Assembly (NCBI GenBank): GCA_963711725.1
Contig: CAVQFO010000046.1
Location: 1 to 39,288 of the forward strand
DNA: 39,288 nucleotides
Direction of reading: 5' to 3'
DNA from: CAVQFO01 sp963711725
GTDB taxonomy: Bacteria; Pseudomonadota; Gammaproteobacteria; Nitrococcales; Aquisalimonadaceae
A program made the position numbers and the translations under genes. The notes beneath the pieces are model-generated. The model did not search any database. It saw only the letters and a list, made by a program, of their open reading frames with translations, and was not told the origin of the DNA. Below, one piece after another: positions 1-9,529 of the stretch (its first letter is position 1; every line of letters begins with the position of its first letter).

Positions 1-1
1 C

Positions 2-127
2 CCGTTGCCCGCCAATGCCACCGGATCTCCGATTACCTATGTGGTGAACCATCGCCAGTACATCGTTGTGCCCGTGGGCGGTTCCGGTCTGCCCTCGCGG
101 CAGGTGGCCCTGGCGTTGCCGGAATAG
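2..127 (+). CDS. C-terminal end of a probable PQQ-dependent dehydrogenase (partial)
   Basis: Only the last 41 codons are in the window; the frame is open from the left edge to a TAG at 125-127. The tail reads as a final beta-propeller blade: a segment ending in SPITYVVNHRQYIVVPVGG, then a closing strand that finishes ALALPE. The family memory behind the call is the membrane-bound PQQ-dependent glucose/quinate dehydrogenase C-terminus, which has the pattern TPMTY-x-GRQYVV-x-GG followed by a short strand ending in ALP. These enzymes oxidise sugars or polyols in the periplasm and pass electrons to ubiquinone. Only 41 residues are visible, so substrate class cannot be given and another PQQ or WD-type propeller is possible. 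Confidence 0.55.
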   Translation, partial: PLPANATGSPITYVVNHRQYIVVPVGGSGLPSRQVALALPE

Positions 128-287
128 GGGCATGCGAGGGCGCCTTGCGGCAGGCGGACTATACTTGCATGGATGAATGAAGGTCGCCTGATAGGCAAGG
201 ACTGACCAGTGGTTGCTCGGCAGGTTGGGGACTGATAGGCCGTTACCGGCGGGAGGCCGGGAGCAAGCCGCCTGGACGGGGGCGCCA

Positions 288-1973
288 TTGAATGCTCAAC
301 CGAACTACGAAGCGATCGTCAACAGCTTGGCGATGCCCGCGGCGGCTTTGATCGTCGATGGGCATTCCGCCATTCACCTGGCCGCAGCCAACGGGGCCTA
401 CCGGGAACTGTATGGCCTGCCGCACGATTCGGCACCGGCGCCGCTGCTGGCTGCCGTGCTGCCTGCCGAGAGCGCCGCGCTCCTGCAAAGCATCTTGGCG
501 ACGGAAGAGTTGGCCGAAGCGGAAGGCTTGGTCGTCCCGGAGACGGACCCACGGGTCGCACCGGCCGAGCATCATCTGATCCCCCTGGTGGGGCCGTCAG
601 CCGGTTGCTCTGCCGCCCTGGATATTCTGCAGCAGCCCCCCGCATGGGAGTCCGCACCTACCGTTCCCGGCGGCGATACGAGCGCCTGGCACATCGTCGA
701 TGCCATTATGCGGACGAGCCCCGACGGGATCGTCATCATCGACTACAAGCGTTCGGCGCGGCTGTGGAATCAGCAGTACAGGCGGCTCTGGGCGCTGCCC
801 AGCCGGTTCGTGGCCGACAGCCGCCAGGACGAGCAGCTCGAGTACATCGCTGCTCAATTGGTGGACGGGGATCGTTTCCGGGCCGAAGTACAGGCATTGC
901 GTTTCTCGGCACAGACACATCGCACAGCTTGGGATCTGGAGCTGCGGGACGGTCGGCTGGTTACGGTTTCCACGCGCCCGCTGCTGAACGAGGAGGGCGG
1001 TATCTGGGGCCGGATCTGGTTCTACCGTGATGTCTCCCACCGCAAGTATGCCGCGGCGGCCCTGGAGCAAAGCGAGAGGCGCTTTCGACTCCTGGCGGAG
1101 GGGTCCGTTCATGCCATGGTGGTTCAGAGCACGGGCCCGGATCGCCAAGTGCTTTATATCAACGATGCCGCCAGCCGCTTGGTCGACCGCGATCCCCTGG
1201 GCCCCTGGCCCCCCTCACCTTCGCGGCTGCCGGTGGATCTGGGCTTGCTGGCGGAGCGCTATCCCGATCGGTTGAAGGCCTTGATCGAGGGCGCGGTGCA
1301 CTCCCTGCGCTGCGAATTAAACGCCCGAGGAGGAGCTCACGGCATGGAGAACGTGGAGGTAGTCGCGACGCGTACCGTCTGGGACGGCGTTGCGGCGGTT
1401 CAGTTCACCGTGCTGGATATCACCGCGCGCAAGCGCATGGAACGCAGGCTGCGCACGCTGGCCGCCACCGACCCGCTAACCGGCGCGGTGAACCGCCGCA
1501 CGTTTCTGAAGCGCGGGAAGGCAGCCCTCCATTCGGCGCGTTCCGGGGACCGCCCCATCAGCCTCATGATCGCCGATGCCGACCATTTCAAAGCCATTAA
1601 CGACCAGTTCGGCCACGAAGCGGGCGATTTCGTTCTGGCCCGGATCGCGGAAGTGATGCGGCGTCGCTGCCGGACCAAGGACCTGATCTGCCGCCTGGGT
1701 GGTGAGGAATTCGCCATATTGATGCCCGGCGTCTCGCTGGAGGAAGCGATCCAGCTTGCCGACCGCATGCGCGGTGCGGTGGCCGAGCAAGTGGTGCAGC
1801 TGCCCAACGGTCGAAGCCTTAGTGCGACGGTGAGCATCGGCGTCACCCAGCGGCGGTTCGACGACGATACCCTTCAGGTCCTGCTCCGGCGTGCGGATGA
1901 AGCCTTGTATGCGGCCAAGGAGGGTGGCCGTAACCGGGTGCGGACGTCCGCAGCTTCCGGTTGCGGTCCCTAG
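288..1973 (+). CDS. PAS-PAS-GGDEF diguanylate cyclase, soluble
   Basis: Predicted to make cyclic di-GMP from two GTP. From the TTG start proposed here the protein has 561 residues. A degenerate PAS-like segment lies at about 5-110, a clearer PAS with the phrase SPDGIVIIDYKRSARLWN at about 140-250, and a third PAS-like sensor at about 265-385 ending in the usual DITARKRMERRL linker. The GGDEF domain follows, opening with ATDPLTGAVNRRTF. The active-site loop is GGEEF (about 471-475), and an inhibitory I-site RTKD sits exactly five residues before it, so product feedback is expected. There is no EAL domain and no membrane segment. A TTG at 288 preceded by GACGGGGG was chosen; the frame also has a TTG at 213, but that stretch is not PAS-like and lacks a ribosome site. 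It stands alone, upstream of an M16 peptidase. The signal sensed is unknown. Confidence 0.9.
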   Translation: MNAQPNYEAIVNSLAMPAAALIVDGHSAIHLAAANGAYRELYGLPHDSAPAPLLAAVLPAESAALLQSILATEELAEAEGLVVPETDPRVAPAEHHLIPLVGPSAGCSAALDILQQPPAWESAPTVPGGDTSAWHIVDAIMRTSPDGIVIIDYKRSARLWNQQYRRLWALPSRFVADSRQDEQLEYIAAQLVDGDRFRAEVQALRFSAQTHRTAWDLELRDGRLVTVSTRPLLNEEGGIWGRIWFYRDVSHRKYAAAALEQSERRFRLLAEGSVHAMVVQSTGPDRQVLYINDAASRLVDRDPLGPWPPSPSRLPVDLGLLAERYPDRLKALIEGAVHSLRCELNARGGAHGMENVEVVATRTVWDGVAAVQFTVLDITARKRMERRLRTLAATDPLTGAVNRRTFLKRGKAALHSARSGDRPISLMIADADHFKAINDQFGHEAGDFVLARIAEVMRRRCRTKDLICRLGGEEFAILMPGVSLEEAIQLADRMRGAVAEQVVQLPNGRSLSATVSIGVTQRRFDDDTLQVLLRRADEALYAAKEGGRNRVRTSAASGCGP

Positions 1974-2228
1974 GGGCCGTAGCGGCCTTTCCACCAACGC
2001 ACGTCCGCTTTCTGGGTCTCCGCCTGGTCCGTGACGCTACCGATAGCCTGCATTCCCTTCCCGTGTCTTCGGCGGTGGGCGCCGGCGCGCGTTTGCTTGG
2101 CGCGGTTGGCTGCCGCGACAAGGAGGCGGAATCAGGGCGAGTGCCGACGAAATGAACTTTGCCTTCGCTCGAGCGGTCTGCCTAGCATCTACCGATTACA
2201 ACCCTGGATGGCTGAAGAAGGGGACGAC

Positions 2229-4934
2229 ATGGCGAATTCGCGTCGTTTTGATCTGTTTCGAGGAAAGAGTGCGCGCCGGCTTTACGGGGCGCTGGCCGCT
2301 CTGCTGATAGCGGCCGCGCCGGGGACGGCCGCCTGGTGCCAGGAGGGGGGCGGTGTCGCCCGCGCCACACTTGAGAATGGGCTCAAGGTGGTGATCGTGC
2401 CCGATCCGCTGGCCCCGGTAGTTACCACGGTCATGAATTACCACGTCGGCTCCAATGAGGCGCCACCGGGATTCCCGGGGACCGCTCATGCCCTGGAGCA
2501 CATGATGTTCCGCGGCAGTCCAGGCCTTTCCGCGCAGCAGATCTCAGCTATTGCCGCAGCCATGGGCGGCGATTTCGACGCCGACACCCAACAGGACGTG
2601 ACGCAATATTTCTTCACCGTTCCGAAGCAGTATCTGGCCGTCGCCCTGCATGTGCAGTCCGTGCGCATGAGCGGGCTTGATGCCGACGAGGCGGGGTGGA
2701 AGAAGGAGCGGGGCGCCATCGAACAGGAAGTGGCGCGGGACCTGTCCAGCCCGCAGTACGTGGCATACACCAAGGTTCTGAAACGGATGTTCCAGGGCAC
2801 GCCGTATGCCCATGACGCCCTGGGCACCCGCGCTTCCTTCGACAAGACCACCGCCGCCGCGCTCAAGCGGTTTTACCGGACGTGGTACGCCCCAAACAAC
2901 GCAACCCTGGTGATCGCCGGGGACGTGGATCCGCAGCAGGCCCTGGATCAGGTGAAGCATCTGTTCGGAGGCCTCAAACCCTCCAGGCTCCCCGAGCGGC
3001 CGGCGTTCAGCCTCGGTTCGGTGAAACCGGACTCGTTCACCATGCCCACCGACCAGGCCCACGGCACGGCGATGGTCACTTTCCGCATGCCCGGTTTCCG
3101 CGACGCCGACTTCGAGGCGGCGGAAGTGCTGGCCCAAGCGTTGGACAGCACCCGTTCACCGCTCTACAACCGCCTGGTACCCACGGGCAAGGCAATGTCC
3201 ACCGGTGTGCAACTGCAGGGCATGCGGCCGGGCTCCATCGGTTTCGTCTACGCCACATTCCCCCGGGGCGGCAACGCCGATGCGCTTCGCGCGCAGGTGA
3301 AGTCGGTGCTCAAGGACATCGCCGAACACGGGGTGTCCGAGGATCTGGTGACCGCCGCCAAGCGCCAGGCCGAGACCCAGTTTGAGCAAAGCAGGGAATC
3401 CATTTACGGACTGGCCATGCAGTGGTCCCAGGCACTGGTGGTCGAGCGCCGCGACAGCCCCCGCGACGAGCTGCGCGCGATCGAGAAGGTGACGGCGAAG
3501 GACGTGGCCCGGGTGGCTCGGCGCTACCTGGGAGACGACCACGCCGTGGACGTGACCCTGGTGCCCACAAGCTCTGCGGCGCCTTCGGCCGGCGGGGGCT
3601 TCGGCGGCAAGGAGTCCTTCGCCCCGACCCATGCCCGGGCCGTCAAACTGCCGCCCTGGGCGGCGGGGCCACTGGCCGACATACAGCCGCCGGCCTTCCC
3701 GGTAAAACCCAGCGTAACGACGCTGGATAACGGCCTGCGGCTGATCGTGCAGCCGGAGTCGGTAAGCCACGTAGTCCACGTCTACGGCCGCCTTCGCGGG
3801 CGCCCGGAAATGCAGGTTCCGCCTCATCAGGAGGGGGTGGACAGCCTCCTGGAGGACTTGCTGAACTACGGCACCGAATCCATGGACCGCACGGCCTTCC
3901 AGCGGGCGCTGGATGACATCGGCGCCGATGAATCCGCCGGTCGGGACTTCTCTCTGACCGTCCTGTCCAGCCACCTGGACCGTGGGTTGGAGTTGCTAGC
4001 GGACAACGAGCTGCACCCGGCGCTCCCGGAGGCAGCTCTAAGAGTTCTTCGCCAGCAGCACGTCCGGGCCGTGGCCGGCCAGCTCCAAAGCCCCGGTTTC
4101 CACCTTCGTCAGCAGGTGATCTCGGCGATCTATCCCAAGGACGATCCGATTCTGCGGCATGCCACGCCGAAGACGGTGTCCGGACTGACGCGCAAGGACG
4201 TGGTGGCGTACTACCACAAGGTATACCGGCCCGATCTCGCGACGCTGGTGGTGGTGGGGGACATCACACCCCAGCGGGCCAAAGCGCTGGTGGAAAAGCA
4301 CTTCGGCGGCTGGAAAGCCAATGGGCCGAAGCCGGCCACCGTATTGCCGCCAGTACCCTTGAACAGCTCCCGGACGGTGCACGTGCCGGATAGCGCCCGT
4401 TCCCAGGATCGGGTGGTATTGGCGGAAACTCTGGGGATCACCCGCAGCAGCCCGGGCTACTACGCCCTCAACCTGGGCAACCAGGTGCTCAGCGGTGGTT
4501 TCTATACCAGTCGGCTGTACCGCATCCTCAGGGCACAGCGGGGTCTGGTCTATTCCGTGGGCTCCGCCGTGGACGCCCACGAGACGCGCGCGGTGTTCGA
4601 GGTGTTCTACGGCAGCGATCCCGCGAACGTGTCCCAGGCCCACGATGTGATCGCCGATCAGCTTCTGCGTATGCGGAAGGAGCCCGTCAGCGATGCGGAA
4701 CTGCACCAGGCGCGAGCGCAACTGGTGCGCCAGGTTCCGCTTTCACTGGCCAGCGTGTCCGACATCGGCCAGGGGCTGTTGCAGCGTGCGAACCAGGATC
4801 TGCCGCTGGACGAGCCACTGCGGGCCGCCAAGCGGTACCTGGAACTGAACGCCAAGGACGTGCAGGCGGCCTACCGGACGTGGGTGCGGCCCGAGGATCT
4901 GGTGCAGGTGGTGGAAGGGCCGGCGCCGCACTAG
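2229..4934 (+). CDS. Secreted tandem M16 (pitrilysin/MPP-like) zinc peptidase
   Basis: 901 residues. A basic N-terminus and a hydrophobic stretch (about 17-36, ending AAAPGTAAW) look like a signal peptide, so the enzyme should act in the periplasm. The first M16 half carries the inverted zinc motif HALEH at about 87-91 and the third ligand in the GAIEQE segment near 167. The second half (from about 500) has the M16 fold phrases (for example NGLRLIVQPES) but no HxxEH, the usual active plus inactive pairing in long M16 proteins. Such enzymes degrade peptides and small unfolded proteins; the natural substrate here is not evident. The ATG at 2229 is preceded by AAGGGG at good spacing; an in-frame ATG at 2208 is less well placed. 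The gene is flanked by two diguanylate cyclases; co-regulation is only a possibility. Confidence 0.9.
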   Translation: MANSRRFDLFRGKSARRLYGALAALLIAAAPGTAAWCQEGGGVARATLENGLKVVIVPDPLAPVVTTVMNYHVGSNEAPPGFPGTAHALEHMMFRGSPGLSAQQISAIAAAMGGDFDADTQQDVTQYFFTVPKQYLAVALHVQSVRMSGLDADEAGWKKERGAIEQEVARDLSSPQYVAYTKVLKRMFQGTPYAHDALGTRASFDKTTAAALKRFYRTWYAPNNATLVIAGDVDPQQALDQVKHLFGGLKPSRLPERPAFSLGSVKPDSFTMPTDQAHGTAMVTFRMPGFRDADFEAAEVLAQALDSTRSPLYNRLVPTGKAMSTGVQLQGMRPGSIGFVYATFPRGGNADALRAQVKSVLKDIAEHGVSEDLVTAAKRQAETQFEQSRESIYGLAMQWSQALVVERRDSPRDELRAIEKVTAKDVARVARRYLGDDHAVDVTLVPTSSAAPSAGGGFGGKESFAPTHARAVKLPPWAAGPLADIQPPAFPVKPSVTTLDNGLRLIVQPESVSHVVHVYGRLRGRPEMQVPPHQEGVDSLLEDLLNYGTESMDRTAFQRALDDIGADESAGRDFSLTVLSSHLDRGLELLADNELHPALPEAALRVLRQQHVRAVAGQLQSPGFHLRQQVISAIYPKDDPILRHATPKTVSGLTRKDVVAYYHKVYRPDLATLVVVGDITPQRAKALVEKHFGGWKANGPKPATVLPPVPLNSSRTVHVPDSARSQDRVVLAETLGITRSSPGYYALNLGNQVLSGGFYTSRLYRILRAQRGLVYSVGSAVDAHETRAVFEVFYGSDPANVSQAHDVIADQLLRMRKEPVSDAELHQARAQLVRQVPLSLASVSDIGQGLLQRANQDLPLDEPLRAAKRYLELNAKDVQAAYRTWVRPEDLVQVVEGPAPH

Positions 4935-4953
4935 GCGCCAACGGGGGGCGGGG

Positions 4954-6537
4954 TCAGGACGCCTCGCGGTCCCGGTAGAATTTCACGCCCACCCCGGGGT
5001 CCGCTTTGGCCGCATACATGGCGGCATCCGCGCAGGAGAGCAGGGCTTCCGGCGAAGTGGCGTCCGCGGGGTAGAGGGCCACGCCGATACTGGCGGCGAT
5101 GCCGCGGTCGGCGGAGAGCGTCTCGCCAATGGTCGAGGCCAGGGCTGCGATCTTTTCGCGATCCCCGGCGCTTTCCAGGATTACCACGAACTCGTCGCCG
5201 CCCACGCGCGCGGCGGTATCGCTGGCGCGAAGGCTCGCCATCAGCCGTCGCCCGGCGGTCTCCAGCAGCTTGTCGCCGGCCTCGTGGCCATGGTGGTCGT
5301 TGACCTGCTTGAACCCGTCCAGATCGACATAGAGCAGTGCGAAGTGGCTTCCCTCACGGTGCGCCCGCCGCACCGCCTGATGGAGCCTGTCAAAGAACAA
5401 GGCTCGGTTGGGCAGACCGGTGAGGCTGTCGTAGTGAGCCAAGTGGGCGAGCCGGGCCTCAACGCGGCGGCTTTCGGTGATGTCGTGGAAGCTCCAGACA
5501 CGGCCGAAGCGGCGATCATCGATCAGCTGGGGTTCACTGCGTGCCTCGTAGACCGTCCCGTCCTTGAACTCCAGTTCGACATGGATGGGCTGGTCCGAGT
5601 GCAGGGCCGTACGCAGAGCCTCGCGGGCCGCCGCTGTCGGTCGAGCCAGCCGGTGCAGCAGATGGCGGACCAGGCCTTGGGTGGTCAAGGACTCGTCGTC
5701 ACCGTTGAGCTGCCACATGTCGAGAAATTTCCGGTTCCAGGTTGCCAGCCGCCCGTGTACATCGAAGCTGGCGATGCCGTCGGCGGATGCTTCCAAGGTG
5801 GATTCCAGCAATGACCGGGATTCGCGCAGCCGCTCGTTCAATCCTTCGGTCTCCACTTTGCTGGCCGCCAGATAATGGACCAGGTCCAGGTTTTCGAAGC
5901 TCAAGCGCAGCGAACCGAGAATGAGCCGATTGACACGCAGCATGTACAGCGCCAGGAAGGCGCCGAACGCGACGATGCCCACGGCAAACATCCGCGCCTC
6001 ATAGTCGGGCTGCATGGCCAACGCGACGGCCAGTGGTCCGAGAGTCGTGGTCGCCACCGCGAAGTAAGCGCTCTTCAGCGCCGAAAACGAGTAAGCGTAG
6101 GTCATGGCGATCAGGCTGAATACCAGGATCTCGACGAATTGAGACGCCGGACTGTGCTGGGGAAACAGCACCACGGCCCCGATCCCGAAGTATCCTCCGG
6201 CAATCGCGCTGCCCAGAACGAAGCGCCGGCCCCAGGCGCGGGCGTCGTCGGGCGCCGGAGTCCGGCGGCGATAGGCCAGATTCTGATGAAAGCGGAACGC
6301 CCCCACAGGTATCGCGCCGAGCAGCCATATCAGCGCCGCGGTGTGCGAAACCGCCGGCCAGAGGACGGCCACAAGAAGCACGGCGGCAACCGGTGCCGCG
6401 ATGGCGGCGCGGAGCCCCTGATCGTAGATGAGTCGCACCTGTTCGGCGTAGATGCGGCTGGCGCTTGCGGAGGACGTGGTGTCTGCTTCTCCGGGCACCG
6501 CAAAAGAGTCGGGACCGGACGGCTGCGAGACGTTCAT
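4954..6537 (-). CDS. Membrane-anchored PAS-GGDEF diguanylate cyclase
   Basis: 527 residues. About five or six hydrophobic helices fill residues 44-205 and form a membrane sensor without a motif I recognise. A short coiled linker and one PAS domain (about 243-360, with SADGIASFDVHGRLATWNRKFLDMW) follow, ending in HDITESRRVEARL. The GGDEF domain starts HYDSLTGLPNRALF, has the intact signature GGDEF at 446-450 and an I-site RASD at 437-440, five residues upstream. It should therefore be an active, feedback-inhibited cyclase; there is no EAL half. The ATG at 6537 is preceded by GGGAGGG. The frame stays open further upstream, but that extension has no coding character. The stop lies 19 bases from the convergent M16 peptidase stop. 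Confidence 0.9.
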   Translation of the reverse strand: MNVSQPSGPDSFAVPGEADTTSSASASRIYAEQVRLIYDQGLRAAIAAPVAAVLLVAVLWPAVSHTAALIWLLGAIPVGAFRFHQNLAYRRRTPAPDDARAWGRRFVLGSAIAGGYFGIGAVVLFPQHSPASQFVEILVFSLIAMTYAYSFSALKSAYFAVATTTLGPLAVALAMQPDYEARMFAVGIVAFGAFLALYMLRVNRLILGSLRLSFENLDLVHYLAASKVETEGLNERLRESRSLLESTLEASADGIASFDVHGRLATWNRKFLDMWQLNGDDESLTTQGLVRHLLHRLARPTAAAREALRTALHSDQPIHVELEFKDGTVYEARSEPQLIDDRRFGRVWSFHDITESRRVEARLAHLAHYDSLTGLPNRALFFDRLHQAVRRAHREGSHFALLYVDLDGFKQVNDHHGHEAGDKLLETAGRRLMASLRASDTAARVGGDEFVVILESAGDREKIAALASTIGETLSADRGIAASIGVALYPADATSPEALLSCADAAMYAAKADPGVGVKFYRDREAS

Positions 6538-6729
6538 GGGCCCTCCCGCCTTCTTTTCTGTCGCCGGGCTGGGTTCCGGGGACTCTCGATAGATGACCGT
6601 CAGCTTACTGACCTTGCCCGCAACGGCGCAACAATCGTCAGCACACGGCCATTTTGCCGATCCCGGCAGGCCCTGCCGAAATTGACGGCGATCAGGGCTT
6701 GTTACAATCCCTGCAACCAGGAGGTGTTC

Positions 6730-7330
6730 ATGAGCGACAGTCTTCCCTTCGCCCCGGCTTGCGAACGCAACCGTGATCCCATTCTGGCGGTGTTGCGGGA
6801 CGTTTTTGCGAACGTGCGACATGTGCTGGAACTGGGCAGCGGCACCGGTCAACACGCCGCATACTTCGCTCCGAGGCTGCCGGGACTGCGGTGGCAGCCT
6901 ACGGATCTGCCGGAACGGGTTCCGGGTATTGAGGCCTGGCGCCGGGAGACAGGTGCGGAAAACATGGAACCGCCGGTTGCACTGGACTTGCTTGGCGGGC
7001 CCTGGCCGCGCCTGGAGGCCGATGGCTGCCTTTTCCGCCAACTCCGCGCATATCGTCTCGTGGGTCGGTGTGGAAGCGATGTTCCAGGGGTTGGCAGAGA
7101 TTCTGCCAAGCCGGGCACCGTTCTGCCTGTACGGCCCGTTTCATTACCACGGCCGTCCCACGGCTGAAAGCAATGCCCGTTTCGACGAGATGCTGCGAGC
7201 CCGGGATCCGTCCAGCGGCATTCGCGATATCGATGATCTCTTGGTCCTGGCGGGGGACACCGGTTTCCGACTTGACGCCGACCATGATCTGCCCGCGAAC
7301 AACCGGCTTCTGGTGTGGATACGGACATAG
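6730..7330 (+). pseudogene. DUF938 SAM-dependent methyltransferase, one-base frameshift
   Basis: The first part begins MSDSLPFAPACERNRDPIL and contains the SAM-binding glycine motif LELGSGTGQHAAYFA, diagnostic of the DUF938 class I methyltransferase family. The second part continues in another frame with SANSAHIVSWVGVEAMFQG, YGPFHYHGR, SNARFDEML, ARDPSSGIRD and the ending NNRLLVWIRT, also typical of DUF938. Dropping one G at 7024 or 7025 joins them into 199 codons with no other damage (601 bases = 3 x 200 + 1). A textbook AGGAGGT lies seven bases before the ATG at 6730. The family's substrate is not known. Either the consensus sequence has an extra base or the gene was inactivated very recently. 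Confidence 0.85.
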
Positions 7331-7412
7331 CGGATGTGGAAACGCCGACGTCCGGCCCCATAAACAGCGGGAAAGACGATTCACCCACGCGCCCGTATGG
7401 ATTCTTCTTGAA

Positions 7413-7450
7413 GCGCTGGTAAATCAGCGCCTCGTTGAACGCGCCTTTTT
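7413..7450 (+). terminator. Possible hairpin terminator after the DUF938 gene
   Basis: GCGCTG (7413-7418) and CAGCGC (7425-7430) form a six-pair stem with a six-base loop. A run of five T lies at 7446-7450, further from the stem than in a canonical intrinsic terminator. It sits just before the yhbW ribosome site, so it could equally be part of that leader. Confidence 0.3.
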
Positions 7451-7461
7451 GGGGGGACCCG

Positions 7462-8475
7462 ATGATTCCGCTTTCCGTACTCGATCTCGCACCGGTGGTG
7501 CGCGAAGGGGCCATCGCCCAGGCCCTGCACAATTCACTGGATCTGGCCCGGCACGCCGAGCGTTGGGGCTATCGCCGCTTCTGGCTGGCCGAACATCACA
7601 ACATGCCCGGCATTGCCAGCGCGGCGACCGCGGTGGTGATCGGCTACGTGGCCGGCGGTACCTCCACCATCCGCGTCGGCGCCGGCGGAGTTATGTTGCC
7701 CAACCACGCGCCGTTGGTGGTGGCGGAGCAATTCGGAACACTCGAGACGTTGTATCCGGGACGGATCGATCTGGGGTTGGGGCGGGCGCCCGGCACCGAC
7801 CAGCTCACCGTTCGCGCGTTGCGGCGTGATCCCATGCAGGCCGCCGACCGCTTCCCGGACGATGTGCTGGAGCTGATGGGCTATTTCCGGCAGCCCGAGC
7901 CCGAGCAAGGCGTCCGGGCGGTGCCCGGCGCGGGCCTCGGCGTGCCCATCTGGCTGCTGGGTTCCAGCCTTTACAGCGCCCAGCTTGCGGCTCATCTGGG
8001 TCTGCCGTTCGCCTTCGCCTCTCACTTTGCACCGGAGCAGATGATGCAGGCGTTGGAGCTGTACCGGTCACTGTTCCGGTCGTCCGAAGTGCTGGACAAG
8101 CCCTACGCCATGCTGGGAGTCAACGTGTTCGCAGCGGATACGGACGCCGAGGCGCGCCGTTTGTTCACGTCGCTGCAGCAAGCCTTCGTGCGGCTGCGCC
8201 GGGGCGAAAGAGGCCCGTTGCCGCCGCCTGTGGACAATCTGGAAGCGCAACTGTCGTTGGCCGAGGAAAGACTCCTGGAGCACTCTCTGGGCCCGGGCTC
8301 CATCGTTGGGTCGCCGGCCGCCGTCCGGCAGGGGATCAAGGACTTCGTCGCGGCGACCGATGCCGACGAGCTTATGGTCACGGCCCAGATCCACGACCAC
8401 TCGGCGCGGCTGCGTTCGTTTGAAATCACCGCCGAAGCCGGGCGCATGGCTTCAGAACAGGCGGTCTCCCCCTAG
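7462..8475 (+). CDS. yhbW: YhbW-type luciferase-like flavin monooxygenase
   Basis: 337 residues, an LLM-class FMN-dependent oxidoreductase (TIM-barrel, luciferase-like). The recognisable phrases run along the whole length: PLSVLDLAPV at the start, WLAEHHNMPGIASAAT, GAGGVMLPNHAPLVVAEQFG, YPGRIDLGLGRAPG, PVWLLGSS-like IWLLGSSLYSAQLA, and FAFASHFAP. These match the E. coli YhbW subgroup as I remember it. The reaction is expected to use reduced FMN and O2, but the physiological substrate of YhbW is not established. The ATG at 7462 is preceded by GGGGGGA; a TTG 27 bases upstream is less likely. The gene is probably transcribed on its own and converges on the DUF3581 gene. Confidence 0.9.
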   Translation: MIPLSVLDLAPVVREGAIAQALHNSLDLARHAERWGYRRFWLAEHHNMPGIASAATAVVIGYVAGGTSTIRVGAGGVMLPNHAPLVVAEQFGTLETLYPGRIDLGLGRAPGTDQLTVRALRRDPMQAADRFPDDVLELMGYFRQPEPEQGVRAVPGAGLGVPIWLLGSSLYSAQLAAHLGLPFAFASHFAPEQMMQALELYRSLFRSSEVLDKPYAMLGVNVFAADTDAEARRLFTSLQQAFVRLRRGERGPLPPPVDNLEAQLSLAEERLLEHSLGPGSIVGSPAAVRQGIKDFVAATDADELMVTAQIHDHSARLRSFEITAEAGRMASEQAVSP

Positions 8476-8638
8476 ATCGATTTCCCTGGCTTGGGCTTGG
8501 CCGGAGCAGCTCGGAATGCTGCTATTACCGGCCCGGCGGCATGAGCCGGACAGCGGCAGCGGGCGGTATCGCGGATGCGGTCTCGAAATGACGCCGGCGC
8601 GCCGCGAGGGCGGTGTCGGTTCCCGGGGCGGAAGCCGC

Positions 8639-9346
8639 TCAGCGTCCTCCCGCCCGGGCTCGCGAGGTAAAGTCTTCGATGAAGCGCTGCATGCGGTCCT
8701 CGTCGTATTCGCGAAGGCCGCTCACCACCAACTTCTTTTCCCCACGGCCGATGGTGTCGCCGCCGGCGGAGATGCGGAAATCCAGCAGGGCATCGGCGCG
8801 TTTCCCCGCCACTTCCAGCCGTGAGTCAGCCAGTTCCATCTCCGGCGTGGGTTCATTCACTCGGCTCAGTTCAAAGCCCATGCTGTCGTAGATCACCATG
8901 GGGCGCTCGGGATTGAACATGACCTTCCGGGCGGCCAGCAGCGGATGCAGGAAATGAGGGAAATTGCGGCCGGAAAACGCCACGTAGCGCCGGGTGAACG
9001 CCTCAATCACCGCCGGGTCCGAGGTGGTCTCGCCTTCGCGCTCGACGTGGAGATAGACCTTGCCGTTGCTATCGGTGATTTCCAGGGAGCCGCTGTCCCA
9101 GGCCGGGAAGTGCAAAGGCACGTCGTCGCCCACCATGCCGCGAAAGGAAAAGCTCATCCGCTCCGACAGGCCATAGCGAGCGAGCACCAGGGCGAATAAC
9201 AGATCGCCGGGCACGCAGAACCGTTTGGCGTCCGGATCATGTATGGGGTTGAAGTCGCCCGCGACATCCTTGGCGAAGCGGCTCGCCTGGGCGGCAGTAA
9301 TTCGTACCCTGCCGTCCACCACGCTGTGATACTCGTCGATAAACAT
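8639..9346 (-). CDS. DUF3581 family protein
   Basis: 235 residues without signal peptide or membrane segment. The N-terminal part (DGRVRITAAQASRFAKDVAGDFNPIHDPDAKRFCVPGDLLFAL) has the look of a MaoC-like hotdog domain, with NPIHDPDAKRF as the strongest landmark. The remainder (about 90-225) is beta-rich and ends in a charged helix. I recognise it as DUF3581, a family largely restricted to Gammaproteobacteria and of unknown function. Hotdog folds often bind acyl thioesters, but no catalytic assignment is justified. The ATG at 9346 follows GGAG at suitable spacing. It lies downstream of, and on the same strand as, the DUF1127 gene. Confidence 0.8.
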   Translation of the reverse strand: MFIDEYHSVVDGRVRITAAQASRFAKDVAGDFNPIHDPDAKRFCVPGDLLFALVLARYGLSERMSFSFRGMVGDDVPLHFPAWDSGSLEITDSNGKVYLHVEREGETTSDPAVIEAFTRRYVAFSGRNFPHFLHPLLAARKVMFNPERPMVIYDSMGFELSRVNEPTPEMELADSRLEVAGKRADALLDFRISAGGDTIGRGEKKLVVSGLREYDEDRMQRFIEDFTSRARAGGR

Positions 9347-9465
9347 ATTGCTCCGCTCGCAGGTCAGGCCAGACCCATGGCGCCGGGGCGATGCCGTTGC
9401 GCGCCAGCGTCGTGATTCTACGCCAAGCGCGTTCCCGACTCACCCTGCCTGTGTGCGGAGGGGGC

Positions 9466-9506
9466 GGGTTCCCGGCCCGCTTCAAGGGCGCGGAGTTCGG
9501 GAACCC
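9466..9506 (-). terminator. Nested stem-loop downstream of the DUF1127 gene
   Basis: GGGTTCCCG (9466-9474) pairs perfectly with CGGGAACCC (9498-9506), and within the loop GCCC (9475-9478) pairs with GGGC (9486-9489). It begins 24 bases past the reconstructed DUF1127 stop. There is no T-run after it on the minus strand, so it may be a weak terminator or a 3'-end stabiliser. Confidence 0.4.
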
Positions 9507-9529
9507 CCTGGGGCGGCGGTTCAGCCTTA

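Noticed and set aside
288..6537. EAL or HD-GYP phosphodiesterase domain with the cyclases
   Set aside because: Both proteins end shortly after the GGDEF domain and no EAL or HD-GYP signature is present in any frame nearby.
5875..7167. Long plus-strand open frame overlapping the membrane cyclase gene
   Set aside because: Its first part is antisense to a well-supported PAS-GGDEF gene and has no protein family features. Only the end, from 6730, is real, as the DUF938 gene.
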